DNA from: Hyphomicrobiales bacterium | Lineage (GTDB): Bacteria > Pseudomonadota > Alphaproteobacteria > Rhizobiales > Rhizobiaceae | Direction: 5' to 3' | NCBI GenBank assembly: GCA_900466875.1 | Contig: UBNQ01000020.1 | Coordinates: 248,001 to 312,000, forward strand | DNA length: 64,000 bases | Shown: in pieces, positions 15,893 to 24,351 of the stretch | How positions within the stretch are numbered: the stretch's first letter is position 1 | How the letters are laid out: each line of letters starts with the position of its first letter | The notes under the pieces: generated by a model | What the model saw: the letters and a program-made list of their open reading frames with translations, nothing else | Told to the model about the DNA's origin: nothing | Database searches by the model: none | Position numbers and translations under genes: made by a program

Positions 15893-16420
15893 TTACTTGT
15901 CGAGGTCCTGCGCCATTTTGTAGTGATGCTCCAGCGCGGGAAGCGTCTTCGCGGTCCAGGCCTTCAGATCGGCGTTCTCACCCTCTTCGGCGTAGCGCTT
16001 GAAGAGGTCGACGGCGTCTTCATGAGCCTCCACCTGATCGTCGATGTATTCTTCGTTGAACTCGGCGCCGTTGAGCTTGGCCAGCTCATCCACCTCTTCC
16101 TTGTGATCTTCCGTCAAAGCGGTGACCGGATTGCCTTGCACCTTGCCACTTGTCAGCAGCGTCTTGAGCTCGGCGGTCGTCTTCTCGTGATCGGTCACCA
16201 TCTGCTGCGCGAACGCCTTGGTAGTCTCGTCGCCCTTTTGAAGGGCAAGCTTGCTTGACTCTATTTCGAATATGTCGCTGGCAGATGCCTGAAGAATGAA
16301 GTCCTCGGTCTTCGGCGCGACGCCGAGTGCCGAGTTTACTCCGGTCGATTCTGTTGCGGACTGGGCGAAGGCGCCGGTAGCCGTCAGGACGAATGCGGAG
16401 GCGAGTAGGATCTTTTTCAT
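15893..16420 (-). CDS. DUF4142 periplasmic stress protein (first copy)
   Basis: A 175-residue secreted protein: signal peptide MKKILLASAFVLTATGAFAQ with a clean cleavage site, then a ferritin-like four-helix DUF4142 domain (SDIFEIESSKLALQKGDETT, QMVTDHEKTTAELKTLL, LEHHYKMAQDLDK). Family members are envelope proteins induced by stress; the biochemical role is unknown. The ATG at 16420 starts the signal peptide. A close paralogue, about 86% identical by hand alignment, lies at 55283-55810, and both copies have RpoE2/EcfG-type promoters. Confidence 0.9.
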   Translation of the reverse strand: MKKILLASAFVLTATGAFAQSATESTGVNSALGVAPKTEDFILQASASDIFEIESSKLALQKGDETTKAFAQQMVTDHEKTTAELKTLLTSGKVQGNPVTALTEDHKEEVDELAKLNGAEFNEEYIDDQVEAHEDAVDLFKRYAEEGENADLKAWTAKTLPALEHHYKMAQDLDK

Positions 16421-16448
16421 GAGGTCTCTTCTGTAGTTGTGCGCGTAC

Positions 16449-16473
16449 AACCCGAAGATCCGCCGTGTGTTCC
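16449..16473 (-). promoter_or_regulatory. RpoE2/EcfG-type promoter of DUF4142 gene
   Basis: On the minus strand GGAAC (16469-16473), 18 bases, then TT (16449-16450), about 30 bases upstream of the ATG at 16420. Confidence 0.6.
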
Positions 16474-16500
16474 CGTTAAACATTTGTGACGAAAGAGTAA

Positions 16501-17406
16501 TCACCCTGCAACGACATCGCGGCGTTGACGGCGTTTCGCTCTGCGTCGAGCGTCGCGAAGCTCCTCCAAAGTCGGCTGCCACCAGCCACGGCCCCGCTCG
16601 TAGTCTCCCGGAGCGGCCCGTGCGGGCCAGGTGTGGACCAGTTCATCGACGGTCGGCGCGCGCCACGTTGCCCAGACGTGCTCGTCGTCAGCATGCGGAT
16701 AGAGCTCGGCGACCTCTCCTACATCCACCAGTTCTCCCGTCACGTCGGTGAACACGACGATGCCGTATCTGACAGTCGCAACTGGCCGCTCCGGTGGCGG
16801 TAGGTCGTCGCTCGGTACTGGGAGGCGCTTCTTGCGCCGCTCAATGGATCGACGCCTCGCTTCCGCTTCTTCCTCGGTTCCCTTCCGGGCCTCGGCGCGT
16901 TTGCGTCGTTCCTCGGGTTCGTTACGTTTCGCAGCCTCCTCGATCGCCTCCCATCGGTGTTGTAGCTCGTCGTAGGAGGCATATGGAACCTCCCACGCCT
17001 TCTCATCGCCATTCCACCGCGCGAACGGGATCTGCCTCAGTTCTTCCACGACGGTTCGCGAGTACGGCGTACGGATGCGAAAGCCGCGGTCGTAGACTGA
17101 CAGGTATGGGCTGAGAATGGGTTCGAACTGGTAGGCATCGCGACCGCGTTCCTCCTCGTAGGGAGTTCTTCGAGCAGCTTCGGTCGCCAGCCACCGGTCG
17201 ATGCGGCGGCGGGCGGTTGCTCCGGGAACCGTCCAGGCCCGAAGGGCGCCGCTCCAGCGGGCGCGCGGGAAGGTCTCGCGGAAACGCGCGACGGTCATCC
17301 GGTCGAACGCGAACGACACCGTTTCCGGTTCCGCCTGGGATCCCGCCTCTTTGTCAGCTTCACCTTCCATCGCCGGAGAACGCACGATGGACGCAGCGGT
17401 TTCCAT
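16501..17406 (-). CDS. Protein with two HARP-like repeats, function unknown
   Basis: A 301-residue protein. Two repeats of the HARP-like type found in SMARCAL1 and at the N-terminus of some bacterial SNF2 helicases are visible: FPRARWSGALRAWTVP (about 46-61) and IPFARWNGDEKAWEVP (about 127-142), each preceded by a strand-helix unit. A highly charged Glu/Arg segment (about 160-200) is probably coiled coil, and the C-terminal part is Trp-rich (WATWRAPTVDELVHTWPARA). No helicase domain is present. It overlaps the upstream esterase gene by one base (TGATG). A role in binding forked or single-stranded DNA is inference from the repeats. Confidence 0.7.
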   Translation of the reverse strand: METAASIVRSPAMEGEADKEAGSQAEPETVSFAFDRMTVARFRETFPRARWSGALRAWTVPGATARRRIDRWLATEAARRTPYEEERGRDAYQFEPILSPYLSVYDRGFRIRTPYSRTVVEELRQIPFARWNGDEKAWEVPYASYDELQHRWEAIEEAAKRNEPEERRKRAEARKGTEEEAEARRRSIERRKKRLPVPSDDLPPPERPVATVRYGIVVFTDVTGELVDVGEVAELYPHADDEHVWATWRAPTVDELVHTWPARAAPGDYERGRGWWQPTLEELRDARRRAKRRQRRDVVAG

Positions 17407-18002
17407 CAGGACAGAGACTTCTGCAGGAAGTGGAGCGCTCTCTCCGCGCCGCCGGGCGAGATCGTATGGCCGACAGCCGGAAGGATATCGAGTTCGACAT
17501 GGAATCCTGCGGCGCCAAGCTGACTGGCAGCCATCGTCGATGCCACCGCCGGAATCGTGCGATCATCCTTCCCGTGCAGCAACAGTATCGGTGTCCGTTT
17601 ACTGTCCGAGGAAATCTGCATCGGTGCGAGAAGCCCTGCGAAGGAGACAAGCGCGCCCACGTTCCAGCGGCCGGAAGCGACGGAATCAAGCGCGACGATG
17701 GCACCCTGCGAAACGCCAACGAAGGCGATACGCTCGTGGGAGCTTTCGAACCCTTCTTTCCTGACGATGTCAGTGACGACCTGGTCGAAGCCTTCACGCG
17801 CGGATCGAATGTTTTCGGGAGCAAGCGGATTGCCGTCGATACGGAACCACTGGTGACCGCGCCAGTGGGTGAACGGAGCATCGGGGGCGGCGAAGCGGCT
17901 TTGCGGAAGTGCCGAACGCCATGAGCTTGCAAGCGGCATCAACTGTGCGCCGGATGCTCCAATGCCATGGAAAAATATGACGAGACTATCCTGCGATGCC
18001 AT
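17406..18002 (-). CDS. Phospholipase/carboxylesterase family hydrolase
   Basis: A 198-residue alpha/beta hydrolase with oxyanion region FFHGIGASG, nucleophile elbow GVSQG, catalytic Asp in GKDDRTIP and His in AVGHTI. This matches the short-chain carboxylesterase / YpfH family. The ATG at 18002 has AGGA upstream and removes a non-conserved leader that begins at a GTG. The pairing with the HARP-like gene by overlap is odd and functionally unexplained. Confidence 0.88.
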   Translation of the reverse strand: MASQDSLVIFFHGIGASGAQLMPLASSWRSALPQSRFAAPDAPFTHWRGHQWFRIDGNPLAPENIRSAREGFDQVVTDIVRKEGFESSHERIAFVGVSQGAIVALDSVASGRWNVGALVSFAGLLAPMQISSDSKRTPILLLHGKDDRTIPAVASTMAASQLGAAGFHVELDILPAVGHTISPGGAERALHFLQKSLS

Positions 18003-18179
18003 GCCGATCCTGCGGTTAGTTGAAGACACGCCGAGGGCGCTCGACCATCTTCGGGAGCGCCCTCAAACCCCGCGCACAGTCATCGACGCGCGACGGAGAG
18101 GTCGCTGCGGAGGCTGCGCTGATTGCGGGGCGGCAAGGCTCAGATGGTGCCCGAATGCCCCGTATACAAGGCGGCACTT

Positions 18180-18452
18180 ATGCACGTGAGAGATACCTGC
18201 CATCCGTTCCTTGAGGTTGATGTGCCTGCGCTGACAACCACTTATGAGGAAACTCTCACAGAATACAAGGATGGTGACATGGTAAGCAGGATCCGCAGGA
18301 CTCTGACCGTGGAAGAATGCGCGGCGGCATTCGAGCATACCAACAAGATTGCGCAGGAGGCGGCCGACGAAGAGCGCCTTCAGCGAGAAGAAAAGAGCGC
18401 CAAGCTACGCGCGCTTCGACTTGCGGCCGCAGGCGGGACCTCTTCAGAATAG
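18180..18452 (+). CDS. Small hypothetical protein
   Basis: A 90-residue frame with an acidic N-terminal half and a helical charged C-terminal half (AAAFEHTNKIAQEAADEERL). AAGGCGG precedes the ATG at 18180, though an upstream ATG at 18144 is also possible. No family is recognised, and the call rests on coding appearance alone. Confidence 0.4.
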   Translation: MHVRDTCHPFLEVDVPALTTTYEETLTEYKDGDMVSRIRRTLTVEECAAAFEHTNKIAQEAADEERLQREEKSAKLRALRLAAAGGTSSE

Positions 18453-18467
18453 TCTCGCTGCCGCAAC

Positions 18468-18492
18468 GGAACCAGTCCTTCTCTACCGAGTT
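18468..18492 (+). promoter_or_regulatory. RpoE2/EcfG-type promoter
   Basis: GGAAC (18468-18472), 18 bases, then TT (18491-18492), 28 bases before the ATG of the frameshifted HTH gene at 18520. Confidence 0.55.
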
Positions 18493-18519
18493 CACGACCA
18501 CCCAGAGCGGAGTCTACTA

Positions 18520-18706
18520 TGGATCACATTTCCCAGCCCAGCCAGCGGGCGCCAACGGTACCCTCGTGTCAGGGCGCCGCGCAAAAGGATACAGCATCGA
18601 GGATCTCGCGACCGCGACCGGCCTGCCAACCGTAGAGATCACAGCGGCCGAGGACGGCGGCGGTGCCGCGAACCAGGTCGAGCGCATCGAAAGCAAGCTT
18701 CGATAG
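18520..18706 (+). pseudogene. Small HTH-type protein with a frameshift
   Basis: From ATG 18520 the frame reads MDHISQPSQRAPTV and then runs into an early stop. The next frame carries the rest, LVSGRRAKGYSIEDLATATG, a Cro-like helix-turn-helix start, through to a stop at 18704. One missing base near 18560 would join them as PTVTLVSGRRAKGYS. A GTG at 18566 could start a 46-residue remnant. Either a recent lesion or a sequencing error. Confidence 0.55.
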
Positions 18707-18737
18707 ATCGAACTGTGACAGACCGGGAGGAACCGCA

Positions 18738-18983
18738 ATGCCAAGTCATGTCGAGACATACCAGGACTACCGAATTGCTATCTACAGCCCGGCTGGCCAC
18801 TTTGCGGTGATCTCGCCGCCGGGAAGCAACGCCGTATTAGGCCTCGGGGCGCGACAGCCCCGGTCGACCGTGGTCGAGGGTGTCGATATCTGTCTCGACC
18901 GTGCGAAGGCCTTGGTCGATGGTCTGTCGGAAAGCGACGGACATCCGAGCGGTCCACATGTCCTCCCGCTCTCTAACAGTTGA
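18738..18983 (+). CDS. Small hypothetical protein
   Basis: An 81-residue protein beginning MPSHVETYQDYRIAIYSPAG, with a beta-rich first half and a helical second half (VDICLDRAKALVDGL). GGGAGGAA lies seven bases before the ATG. No known family is recognised. It lies downstream of the frameshifted HTH gene, probably in the same transcript. Confidence 0.55.
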   Translation: MPSHVETYQDYRIAIYSPAGHFAVISPPGSNAVLGLGARQPRSTVVEGVDICLDRAKALVDGLSESDGHPSGPHVLPLSNS

Positions 18984-19027
18984 ACTGTCGTCGCTTGGTC
19001 CGGAGGACACGACTCCAATGTCCAAGC

Positions 19028-19714
19028 TCAGGATTGCAGGAGAAGCGAGGCCGCACCATTCAGGTCTTTCACCTCTTCGTAGGGCAGCCAGTCAGGGTTT
19101 CCGGTCTCGCCACCGCGGTTCACCCAGACAGCGCGCAACCCGAGTTCGTGGCAGGCCTTCATGTCCGTATACATCCCCATCGCCACGTGGACCGTTTCGT
19201 GCGGATCAACGCCCATCTCTCGATAGGCATACTCGAACAGGTGTCGCGACGGCTTGTAGGACCGTGCCTGTTGCGAAGTTATGACGAAGTCGAAGGGCAC
19301 CCCGATCCGGGCCGCGGTAGGCCCGATAAGATCGTCGTCGGAATTCGTGAGGATCGCGAGCTTGTAACGCTCCCGCAGCCGCCGGAGGGCGGCCGGCACA
19401 TCGGGATGCGGACCCATCCTCGACGGTGCGGATGCGATGCGTTCGATCTCATCCGCATTGGGTGACACGCCGTGCTCCCGGAAAGCGGCAGTAAAGCCGA
19501 TCCGCAGGATGTCCTTAAAGAGCCGGTAGGGTTGCTCTGCGGTCAGCCGACGGCTCTGCGCGGAGAAGCTGTCGAGGATCGTCGCGGCCGTGTCACCATC
19601 ATCGTGCTCAGCCAGAACCGCACCGATCTCTCGCAGGAACACCTCGTGCCATCGCGCAAGGGTGCCGTAGCAATCGAAAGTGATCAACTTCGGCTTGGGA
19701 TTGAGAGAGAGCAT
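19028..19714 (-). CDS. Haloacid dehalogenase type II / HAD hydrolase
   Basis: A 228-residue HAD-superfamily enzyme: motif I TFDCYGTL, motif II TNSDDD, motif III Lys in YKPSRHLF and motif IV in MGMYTDMKACHELG. The length and motif I FDCYGT fit the L-2-haloacid dehalogenase subfamily, which hydrolyses 2-haloacids or acts as a small phosphatase; the true substrate is unknown. The ATG at 19714 overlaps the DUF3606 stop (TGATG), so it sits in an operon driven by an RpoE2/EcfG-type promoter. Confidence 0.88.
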   Translation of the reverse strand: MLSLNPKPKLITFDCYGTLARWHEVFLREIGAVLAEHDDGDTAATILDSFSAQSRRLTAEQPYRLFKDILRIGFTAAFREHGVSPNADEIERIASAPSRMGPHPDVPAALRRLRERYKLAILTNSDDDLIGPTAARIGVPFDFVITSQQARSYKPSRHLFEYAYREMGVDPHETVHVAMGMYTDMKACHELGLRAVWVNRGGETGNPDWLPYEEVKDLNGAASLLLQS

Positions 19715-19893
19715 CAATGACTACTTTTCAGTTTTGCTTCGACTTTTTCTCGGCTGTTTCCGACCTTGTCGACGGTTTTCTTAACCATGTCCTTCGAGGC
19801 GCCGGTCTTGTCGGACTCGTACTGGACTTCATGGTCCTGACCGCCTGCGACCAGCTTGCGATCCTGCGCTCTTCCCCATGATGTTGTAGCCAT
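19714..19893 (-). CDS. DUF3606 domain protein
   Basis: A 59-residue protein with the DUF3606 pattern: DRKLVAGGQDHEVQYESDKT, then the short helical VKKTVDKVG segment. The family is common in Rhizobiales and associated with stress, but its function is unknown. The ATG at 19893 has GGAGG upstream. It overlaps the HAD gene by one base. Confidence 0.85.
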   Translation of the reverse strand: MATTSWGRAQDRKLVAGGQDHEVQYESDKTGASKDMVKKTVDKVGNSREKVEAKLKSSH

Positions 19894-19923
19894 TCCAGCC
19901 TCCTGATGTTGTCCTCGGCAAAG

Positions 19924-19948
19924 AACGCAACCGGATTCGTGAGGTTCC
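19924..19948 (-). promoter_or_regulatory. RpoE2/EcfG-type promoter of DUF3606-HAD operon
   Basis: On the minus strand GGAAC (19944-19948), 16 bases, CGTT, ending at 19924. This is a perfect GGAAC-N16-CGTT site about 30 bases before the ATG at 19893. Confidence 0.7.
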
Positions 19949-19952
19949 ATGT

Positions 19953-20126
19953 TCAAGGCGCGAGGCATTGGTCACAGATACCGCAGCCGTCCTCGTCGAT
20001 GTATAACGACGAGCACGGTAGACAGCAGCAGAGGCACGTTTTGGCCTCACGGGTGCTAACGCGCGGCTCCGGCGGAAAGATTTCGATCAGATCATCTGAA
20101 AAGTCTGTGCCTACTGCGTCGTCCAT
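19953..20126 (-). CDS. Small cysteine-rich protein
   Basis: A 57-residue frame from ATG 20126 to TGA at 19953. The N-terminal 28 residues are acidic. Residues 31-54 hold eight cysteines arranged CLCCCLPC, then CGICDQC, which suggests a small metal-binding (zinc-ribbon-like) unit. No ribosome site stands out. The stop lies just upstream of the DUF3606 promoter. The cysteine spacing makes chance coding unlikely. Confidence 0.55.
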   Translation of the reverse strand: MDDAVGTDFSDDLIEIFPPEPRVSTREAKTCLCCCLPCSSLYIDEDGCGICDQCLAP

Positions 20127-20393
20127 CTAGGGCTCCAGGTCGAGGGTTCCTCTCAGATGGGTGAGGTTTCGGATTGGCGCAAGACAATGCCTCAAAGAGT
20201 AACGCACGCATCTCAGTGAAGGTCCGAGACCAGTCACTCTCCCTTTCCTGCATCAGGCAAGTCAGACTCAGTGAAGACGTCCAGCTGGTAAAGCGGAACC
20301 CGGAGGCCATTCATCATTCACGGGTGGCCCGGATCTGCAGCTCGCTGCAACCTCCCGCGCTTAATCAATTTCAAGGCAAACAACGCCTGACGA

Positions 20394-22124
20394 TCACCGA
20401 ACTGCAGATCCGGATGCCAGTGGCATACGGAAGGTGAAGCAAGTCTTTTCTTCGCTCGAGCTGACGTCGATCCGCCCTGCGTGGGCCTGGGCGATCTGCG
20501 AAGCGATGTAGAGACCAAGACCAAGCCCCTGCGTGCCGGACTTCCCCTCGCCACGCCTGAACGGGAGAAAAAGCTTGTCGATCTGCGATTTTTCAATCGG
20601 CGTTCCGCCGTTTGTCACGCAGATCTCAAGCGTCCCGTCGCTTGCCTCCGCACGGATTGTGATCGGCTGATCCTGCGCGCCGTGAGTGACTGCATTCGAC
20701 AACAGGTTCGAAACCATCTGCGCGAGACGAAGATGGTCGACGGAGACTGTTTCCGGAACATTTAGAGACGCCGTGATCTGCCGATCCGGGTTTGCGACCT
20801 TAACCTCATCGATGACATGCTGCAGGGTCCGAGCGAGATCGTCTTCCGAAACCGAAAGAGAGATGCCGCCGCCCATGCGCGACCGAGCAAGATCCATCAC
20901 GTTCTCCACCAGACCGGACATCCGGGACAGGCTCGACTTCATGAGCTTCAAAATGACCGGACTGCGGTCGGTCCAACCGTCTCGCAGCAGCCTGGACGTT
21001 CCCGCATCGATTGCCGCAATTGGATTGCGCAGATCGTGTCCGAGAACGGCGATGAACTGTTCGCGAAGCTCGGCAAGCGCCCGCTCCTGTTCCAATGCGA
21101 CGCTGCTGGACTCCAGCCGCTTCCCGGCGTCCAGATGATGGGCGATAAGTTCCGCGAACAGCTTGAATGCACCCAGCACCTCGGGGTTCTTCACCTTGGC
21201 GGGGTTGGGGTCGATGGCGCACAGCGTGCCCCAGAATGCACCGTTCTCCAGAATGATCGGCTCCGAGATATAGCTTCGTAGCCCGTAGATGCGCGGCGTG
21301 TGGTGGTCACAGTATTGCGCATCCTCCGCTGCGTCATCGAACACGATTGTTTGGCGATGACCGCGGATCTCGTTGCAGAGAGTGCTCTCAATCGGGAGCT
21401 CGTCGCCTGGCTTGAGGCCGAAGCCGACGGGGTCAAGGACTTGGCAGGCGATCCAGCGGCTTTCGGTAACACGGGCGACCGCAGCGAAGCCCATTCCGGT
21501 CATTCTGAGAACGACGTCGAGCATGGTCGGCACGGCAGCGATCCCGGCAACCCGTTCGATGTCGTGTTCGAAACCGTCGGCCGACGTCTCAACATCGATC
21601 TTCACTGGAACGCGCGACAGGGTCATGGACTCGATGAAGGTCACATTCTCCAGGGCGGTTGCGGCGGCCTCGGCGAGGGCCTCGAGCACCTCGACCTCCC
21701 AGTCGGCAGGCGTGTATGGTTGCGACCAGTACGCACCGATCGCACCAATCGGGTTATCCGAACGGATGGGCGCCATTGCCATCGCCCGGACAAAAGTTCC
21801 GGCGTAGAGCTCATAAGGGATCCGGTCGTCTGACCTGATGTCAGGAATGACGGCTGTCGCCTTGTTGATCATCGACCAGCCGCTGACGCAGGCGACCGAC
21901 GGGAACTTCTGTCCCTTCCAGAGCGGCCCGATGGCATCCTCTTCTACATAGTGACAGAGATCACCATCCTTGAAGATGATCGCAATGCCGTCGCAGCCAA
22001 TCACCGTCCGGGCGGTTTCCCTGATCGTCTCGATCACCGCCTCGACAGTGCGGGCGCGCGATATCCTCGCAAGAGCCTTGGACAAAGAAGCGAGGGGCGT
22101 TGAAGGTCTGGTTCGCTGATCCAT
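20394..22124 (-). CDS. Sensor histidine kinase with two GAF domains
   Basis: A soluble kinase of about 576 residues. GAF-1 spans about 10-170 (VIGCDGIAIIFKDGDLCHYV) and GAF-2 about 195-350 (ARVTESRWIACQVLDPVGFG, WGTLCAIDP). These are followed by HisKA with H-box FIAVLGHDLRNPIAA, N-box QMVSNLLSNAVTHG and G2-box GTQGLGLGLYIASQI. There is no membrane helix or receiver. An upstream ATG at 22148 would add eight residues; 22124 was chosen because AAGGCGG lies upstream. The GAF ligand is unknown. It lies downstream of the receiver and HisKA_2 genes, so it could phosphorylate that receiver. Confidence 0.9.
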   Translation of the reverse strand: MDQRTRPSTPLASLSKALARISRARTVEAVIETIRETARTVIGCDGIAIIFKDGDLCHYVEEDAIGPLWKGQKFPSVACVSGWSMINKATAVIPDIRSDDRIPYELYAGTFVRAMAMAPIRSDNPIGAIGAYWSQPYTPADWEVEVLEALAEAAATALENVTFIESMTLSRVPVKIDVETSADGFEHDIERVAGIAAVPTMLDVVLRMTGMGFAAVARVTESRWIACQVLDPVGFGLKPGDELPIESTLCNEIRGHRQTIVFDDAAEDAQYCDHHTPRIYGLRSYISEPIILENGAFWGTLCAIDPNPAKVKNPEVLGAFKLFAELIAHHLDAGKRLESSSVALEQERALAELREQFIAVLGHDLRNPIAAIDAGTSRLLRDGWTDRSPVILKLMKSSLSRMSGLVENVMDLARSRMGGGISLSVSEDDLARTLQHVIDEVKVANPDRQITASLNVPETVSVDHLRLAQMVSNLLSNAVTHGAQDQPITIRAEASDGTLEICVTNGGTPIEKSQIDKLFLPFRRGEGKSGTQGLGLGLYIASQIAQAHAGRIDVSSSEEKTCFTFRMPLASGSAVR

Positions 22125-22246
22125 CGACCACCGCCTTTCTTCTGGCATGAGCCATCATATCAGCGTCCACGTTTGCACAAGACGCTGATTTTTGACAGCA
22201 AAACTTATGTGAAGGAGACTCCGAGAGTTCAGAAGGTTACTAGAGC

Positions 22247-22621
22247 TCAGTCGCAGATTGCGAACTGTCCCAGAGAGGTGAGCACTTCTCTCTCGGAGTA
22301 CGGCTTACCCACGAAGCCGAGCGGTCCGAGTGGCAGGGCGGCTTCCCGCGTCCGCTCATCAAGATTCCCGCTGACGAACAACGACGGGATGTTCCAGCGC
22401 TGGCGTAGGGCAGCCGCCGTCTCGACACCATTCGTTCCTCGAGCGAGATTGATGTCCATGATGGCGACGTCGATCGCGCCATCGATCTGCTCGGCGAGCG
22501 TGATGGCCTGCTGCATGTGGGAGGCCTGCCCGACAACTTCGTAGCCCGCATCCAAGAGCATGTCCTCGAGGTCCATCGCAAGCAGCATCTCGTCCTCGAC
22601 GATCAACACGCGCAGAGGCAT
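22247..22621 (-). CDS. Single-domain response regulator
   Basis: A 124-residue receiver-only protein: acidic pocket VEDEMLLAMD, phospho-acceptor Asp in AIMDINLARG, and Lys in GFVGKPYSE. The switch segment reads LFVSGN, related to the FATGUY motif of receivers acting with HWE/HisKA_2 kinases in general-stress phosphorelays. The ATG at 22621 overlaps the stop of the upstream HisKA_2 gene by one base, so the two are coupled. With no output domain it must pass phosphate on or act by protein contact. Confidence 0.9.
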   Translation of the reverse strand: MPLRVLIVEDEMLLAMDLEDMLLDAGYEVVGQASHMQQAITLAEQIDGAIDVAIMDINLARGTNGVETAAALRQRWNIPSLFVSGNLDERTREAALPLGPLGFVGKPYSEREVLTSLGQFAICD

Positions 22622-24006
22622 CAAACGCGCTCCTTTGGAAACGTCACCGTCGCCCTGTAGTCCGCTCCGCCCGGCTGTAGGAATGTCCCATCGAGCTGCG
22701 CTGCCATGCTGGCGACCAGTTTGAGGGAGAGGTCGGAGATTGGACTTTGCACATCGTCTCTGACTTCAAGCTCCATCAGGCCGCCTTCGATTTCGCGCAG
22801 GGATACGTGAACTGCCGCCCCGTCCTTAAGAGCGCTCCGCATTGGCGAACTCAGAAGCTCGTTGAGTATGACCGAGATGGGAATCGCACGCTCTGTCGGG
22901 AGAGATATCTCTTCTGCAAGGACCTCGATCCGGCGCGCCTTCGTCGATCCGGCGATATCGAGGCAGAGCTTGTTGATGTGGTCGACCATGTCGACGGTCA
23001 GCGAGTTCTGTGTCCTGTAAAGGCGCTCATGAACCGAGATGATCGCCCGCACGCGCGATATGGCCTCGTCGAACGCCTGCAAAACGATCGGGCTCTCCAG
23101 TCGACGGGCCTGCAGGCGAAGTGTGCTCACCACGAGCTGGAGGCTGTTCTTGACGCGATGGTTCACTTCAGAAAGGAGCTGCTCCTGCGCTTTCAAGGCC
23201 GCCGACAGTTCCGCCTCGCGCGCACGGTCGGCCGTCATGTCCATCATCACACCAATCATGCGAACCTTGCCGCTCGAAGTCCGGAGTACCTCGCCGCGGG
23301 AGTTGATGTATCGAACTTCGCCATCTGGCAGCACGATGCGGTAGTCGAAGTTCATCACCGTCTGGTCGGGTGAGTCCAGAACGCCACTGACCACCTTGTT
23401 CACTCGGACGAGATCGTCTGGATGCATCCGCGCAAAAAACGGTTTGGCTACCGGACCGCCCTCGCCAGGGAGGAACCCGAACATGACATCGACAGCGTGG
23501 CTCCTGCGCCAGATATCGGTCTCAGGTTCGTACTCCCATGACGCAAGATCGGCCGCATGAAGCGCAACGCGCAACCGCGCATCCGCTTCGCGCTGCCGGA
23601 CGACACTCTCGGTGACATCCATCGGGTTTTGAATGATGTACTGGATACTGCCGTCCTCTCCGGCGACAGGAGTATGGATTGGGGTCCAGAACTTTTGTGT
23701 GAACCCACCGCCCGGCTGCGGAATGTCATATTGGATGACAGCCATCTCGTGTGGCCTTCCGGTGTTCAGAGCATGCCGCAGAGAGACTTCGAGGGGGCCC
23801 TGCTCCACTGTGCCGGCCGCGTCAGGGTTTTCCGGGAACGCCTCGAGGATGCTCCGCCCGACGATGTCGTCGCGCGTGCGCTGGGTCAGGCCGAGGTAGG
23901 CGTCGGAAGCGCCGACAATGACAAGATTGGTGTCGAGGACAAGATAGGGCTGCGGCATCCCCATCAGGATGGCGGCGAAATTCGTCGGTCTGGCAAGCTC
24001 ATTCAA
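22621..24006 (-). CDS. PAS-PAS-HisKA_2 sensor protein with degenerate ATP site
   Basis: A 461-residue protein: PAS-1 (about 15-135, ending FTQKFWTPIHTPV) is of the type found in rhizobial HWE/HisKA_2 sensors, PAS-2 covers about 145-265, then comes a HisKA_2 dimerisation helix with phospho-acceptor SEVNHRVKNSLQLV. The ATPase domain is altered: the N-box reads NELLSSPMRSAL where NELVTNALKHA is usual, so the Mg-binding Asn is lost, and the G1 region reads DDVQSPISDL in place of DDGVGLP. I infer a pseudokinase or a phosphotransfer scaffold. The start is a TTG at 24006 with GGAG upstream. It is coupled to the receiver gene. Confidence 0.88.
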   Translation of the reverse strand: MNELARPTNFAAILMGMPQPYLVLDTNLVIVGASDAYLGLTQRTRDDIVGRSILEAFPENPDAAGTVEQGPLEVSLRHALNTGRPHEMAVIQYDIPQPGGGFTQKFWTPIHTPVAGEDGSIQYIIQNPMDVTESVVRQREADARLRVALHAADLASWEYEPETDIWRRSHAVDVMFGFLPGEGGPVAKPFFARMHPDDLVRVNKVVSGVLDSPDQTVMNFDYRIVLPDGEVRYINSRGEVLRTSSGKVRMIGVMMDMTADRAREAELSAALKAQEQLLSEVNHRVKNSLQLVVSTLRLQARRLESPIVLQAFDEAISRVRAIISVHERLYRTQNSLTVDMVDHINKLCLDIAGSTKARRIEVLAEEISLPTERAIPISVILNELLSSPMRSALKDGAAVHVSLREIEGGLMELEVRDDVQSPISDLSLKLVASMAAQLDGTFLQPGGADYRATVTFPKERV

Positions 24007-24167
24007 TTGGTCATAATCTCCGGCCGTCTGACACCATGCTCGTATTGGATTACGTCAGGATTAAGCGGCCTTCAGCCACGTCCCCATTTCCCCGCACGTG
24101 AAACTTGAAACTTCGTAAAAGGTTTCATTTGCCGATGCGAAAATATGCAGATAGCGCTTCCTGACAT

Positions 24168-24193
24168 GGAACGAAATCCCGCAACACGTCGTT
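24168..24193 (+). promoter_or_regulatory. RpoE2/EcfG-type promoter of phytochrome gene
   Basis: GGAAC (24168-24172), 17 bases, CGTT ending at 24193. It lies in the 345-base divergent region between the HisKA_2 gene and the phytochrome gene, oriented towards the phytochrome. The same interval holds a direct repeat TGAAACT TGAAACT (24099-24112) with an inverted GTTTCA at 24122-24127. Confidence 0.55.
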
Positions 24194-24351
24194 TGCATGC
24201 GATTTTCCACCGAGCTGACCCCCGGAAATCTAACAGAGATTCCCTTTGACTGATCTGGAGCCCACTCGGTTCCGTAGATGTTGCAGCATGGGTTTGCCTG
24301 TGGCAAAAAGTCGGCGATCCACGCCCTCTTTAGGAAAGCGAGTACCGGACG

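Noticed and set aside
20146..20150. GGAAC on the minus strand before the small cysteine-rich gene
   Set aside because: No TT at 18 or 19 bases; the spacing would put the -10 inside the start codon.
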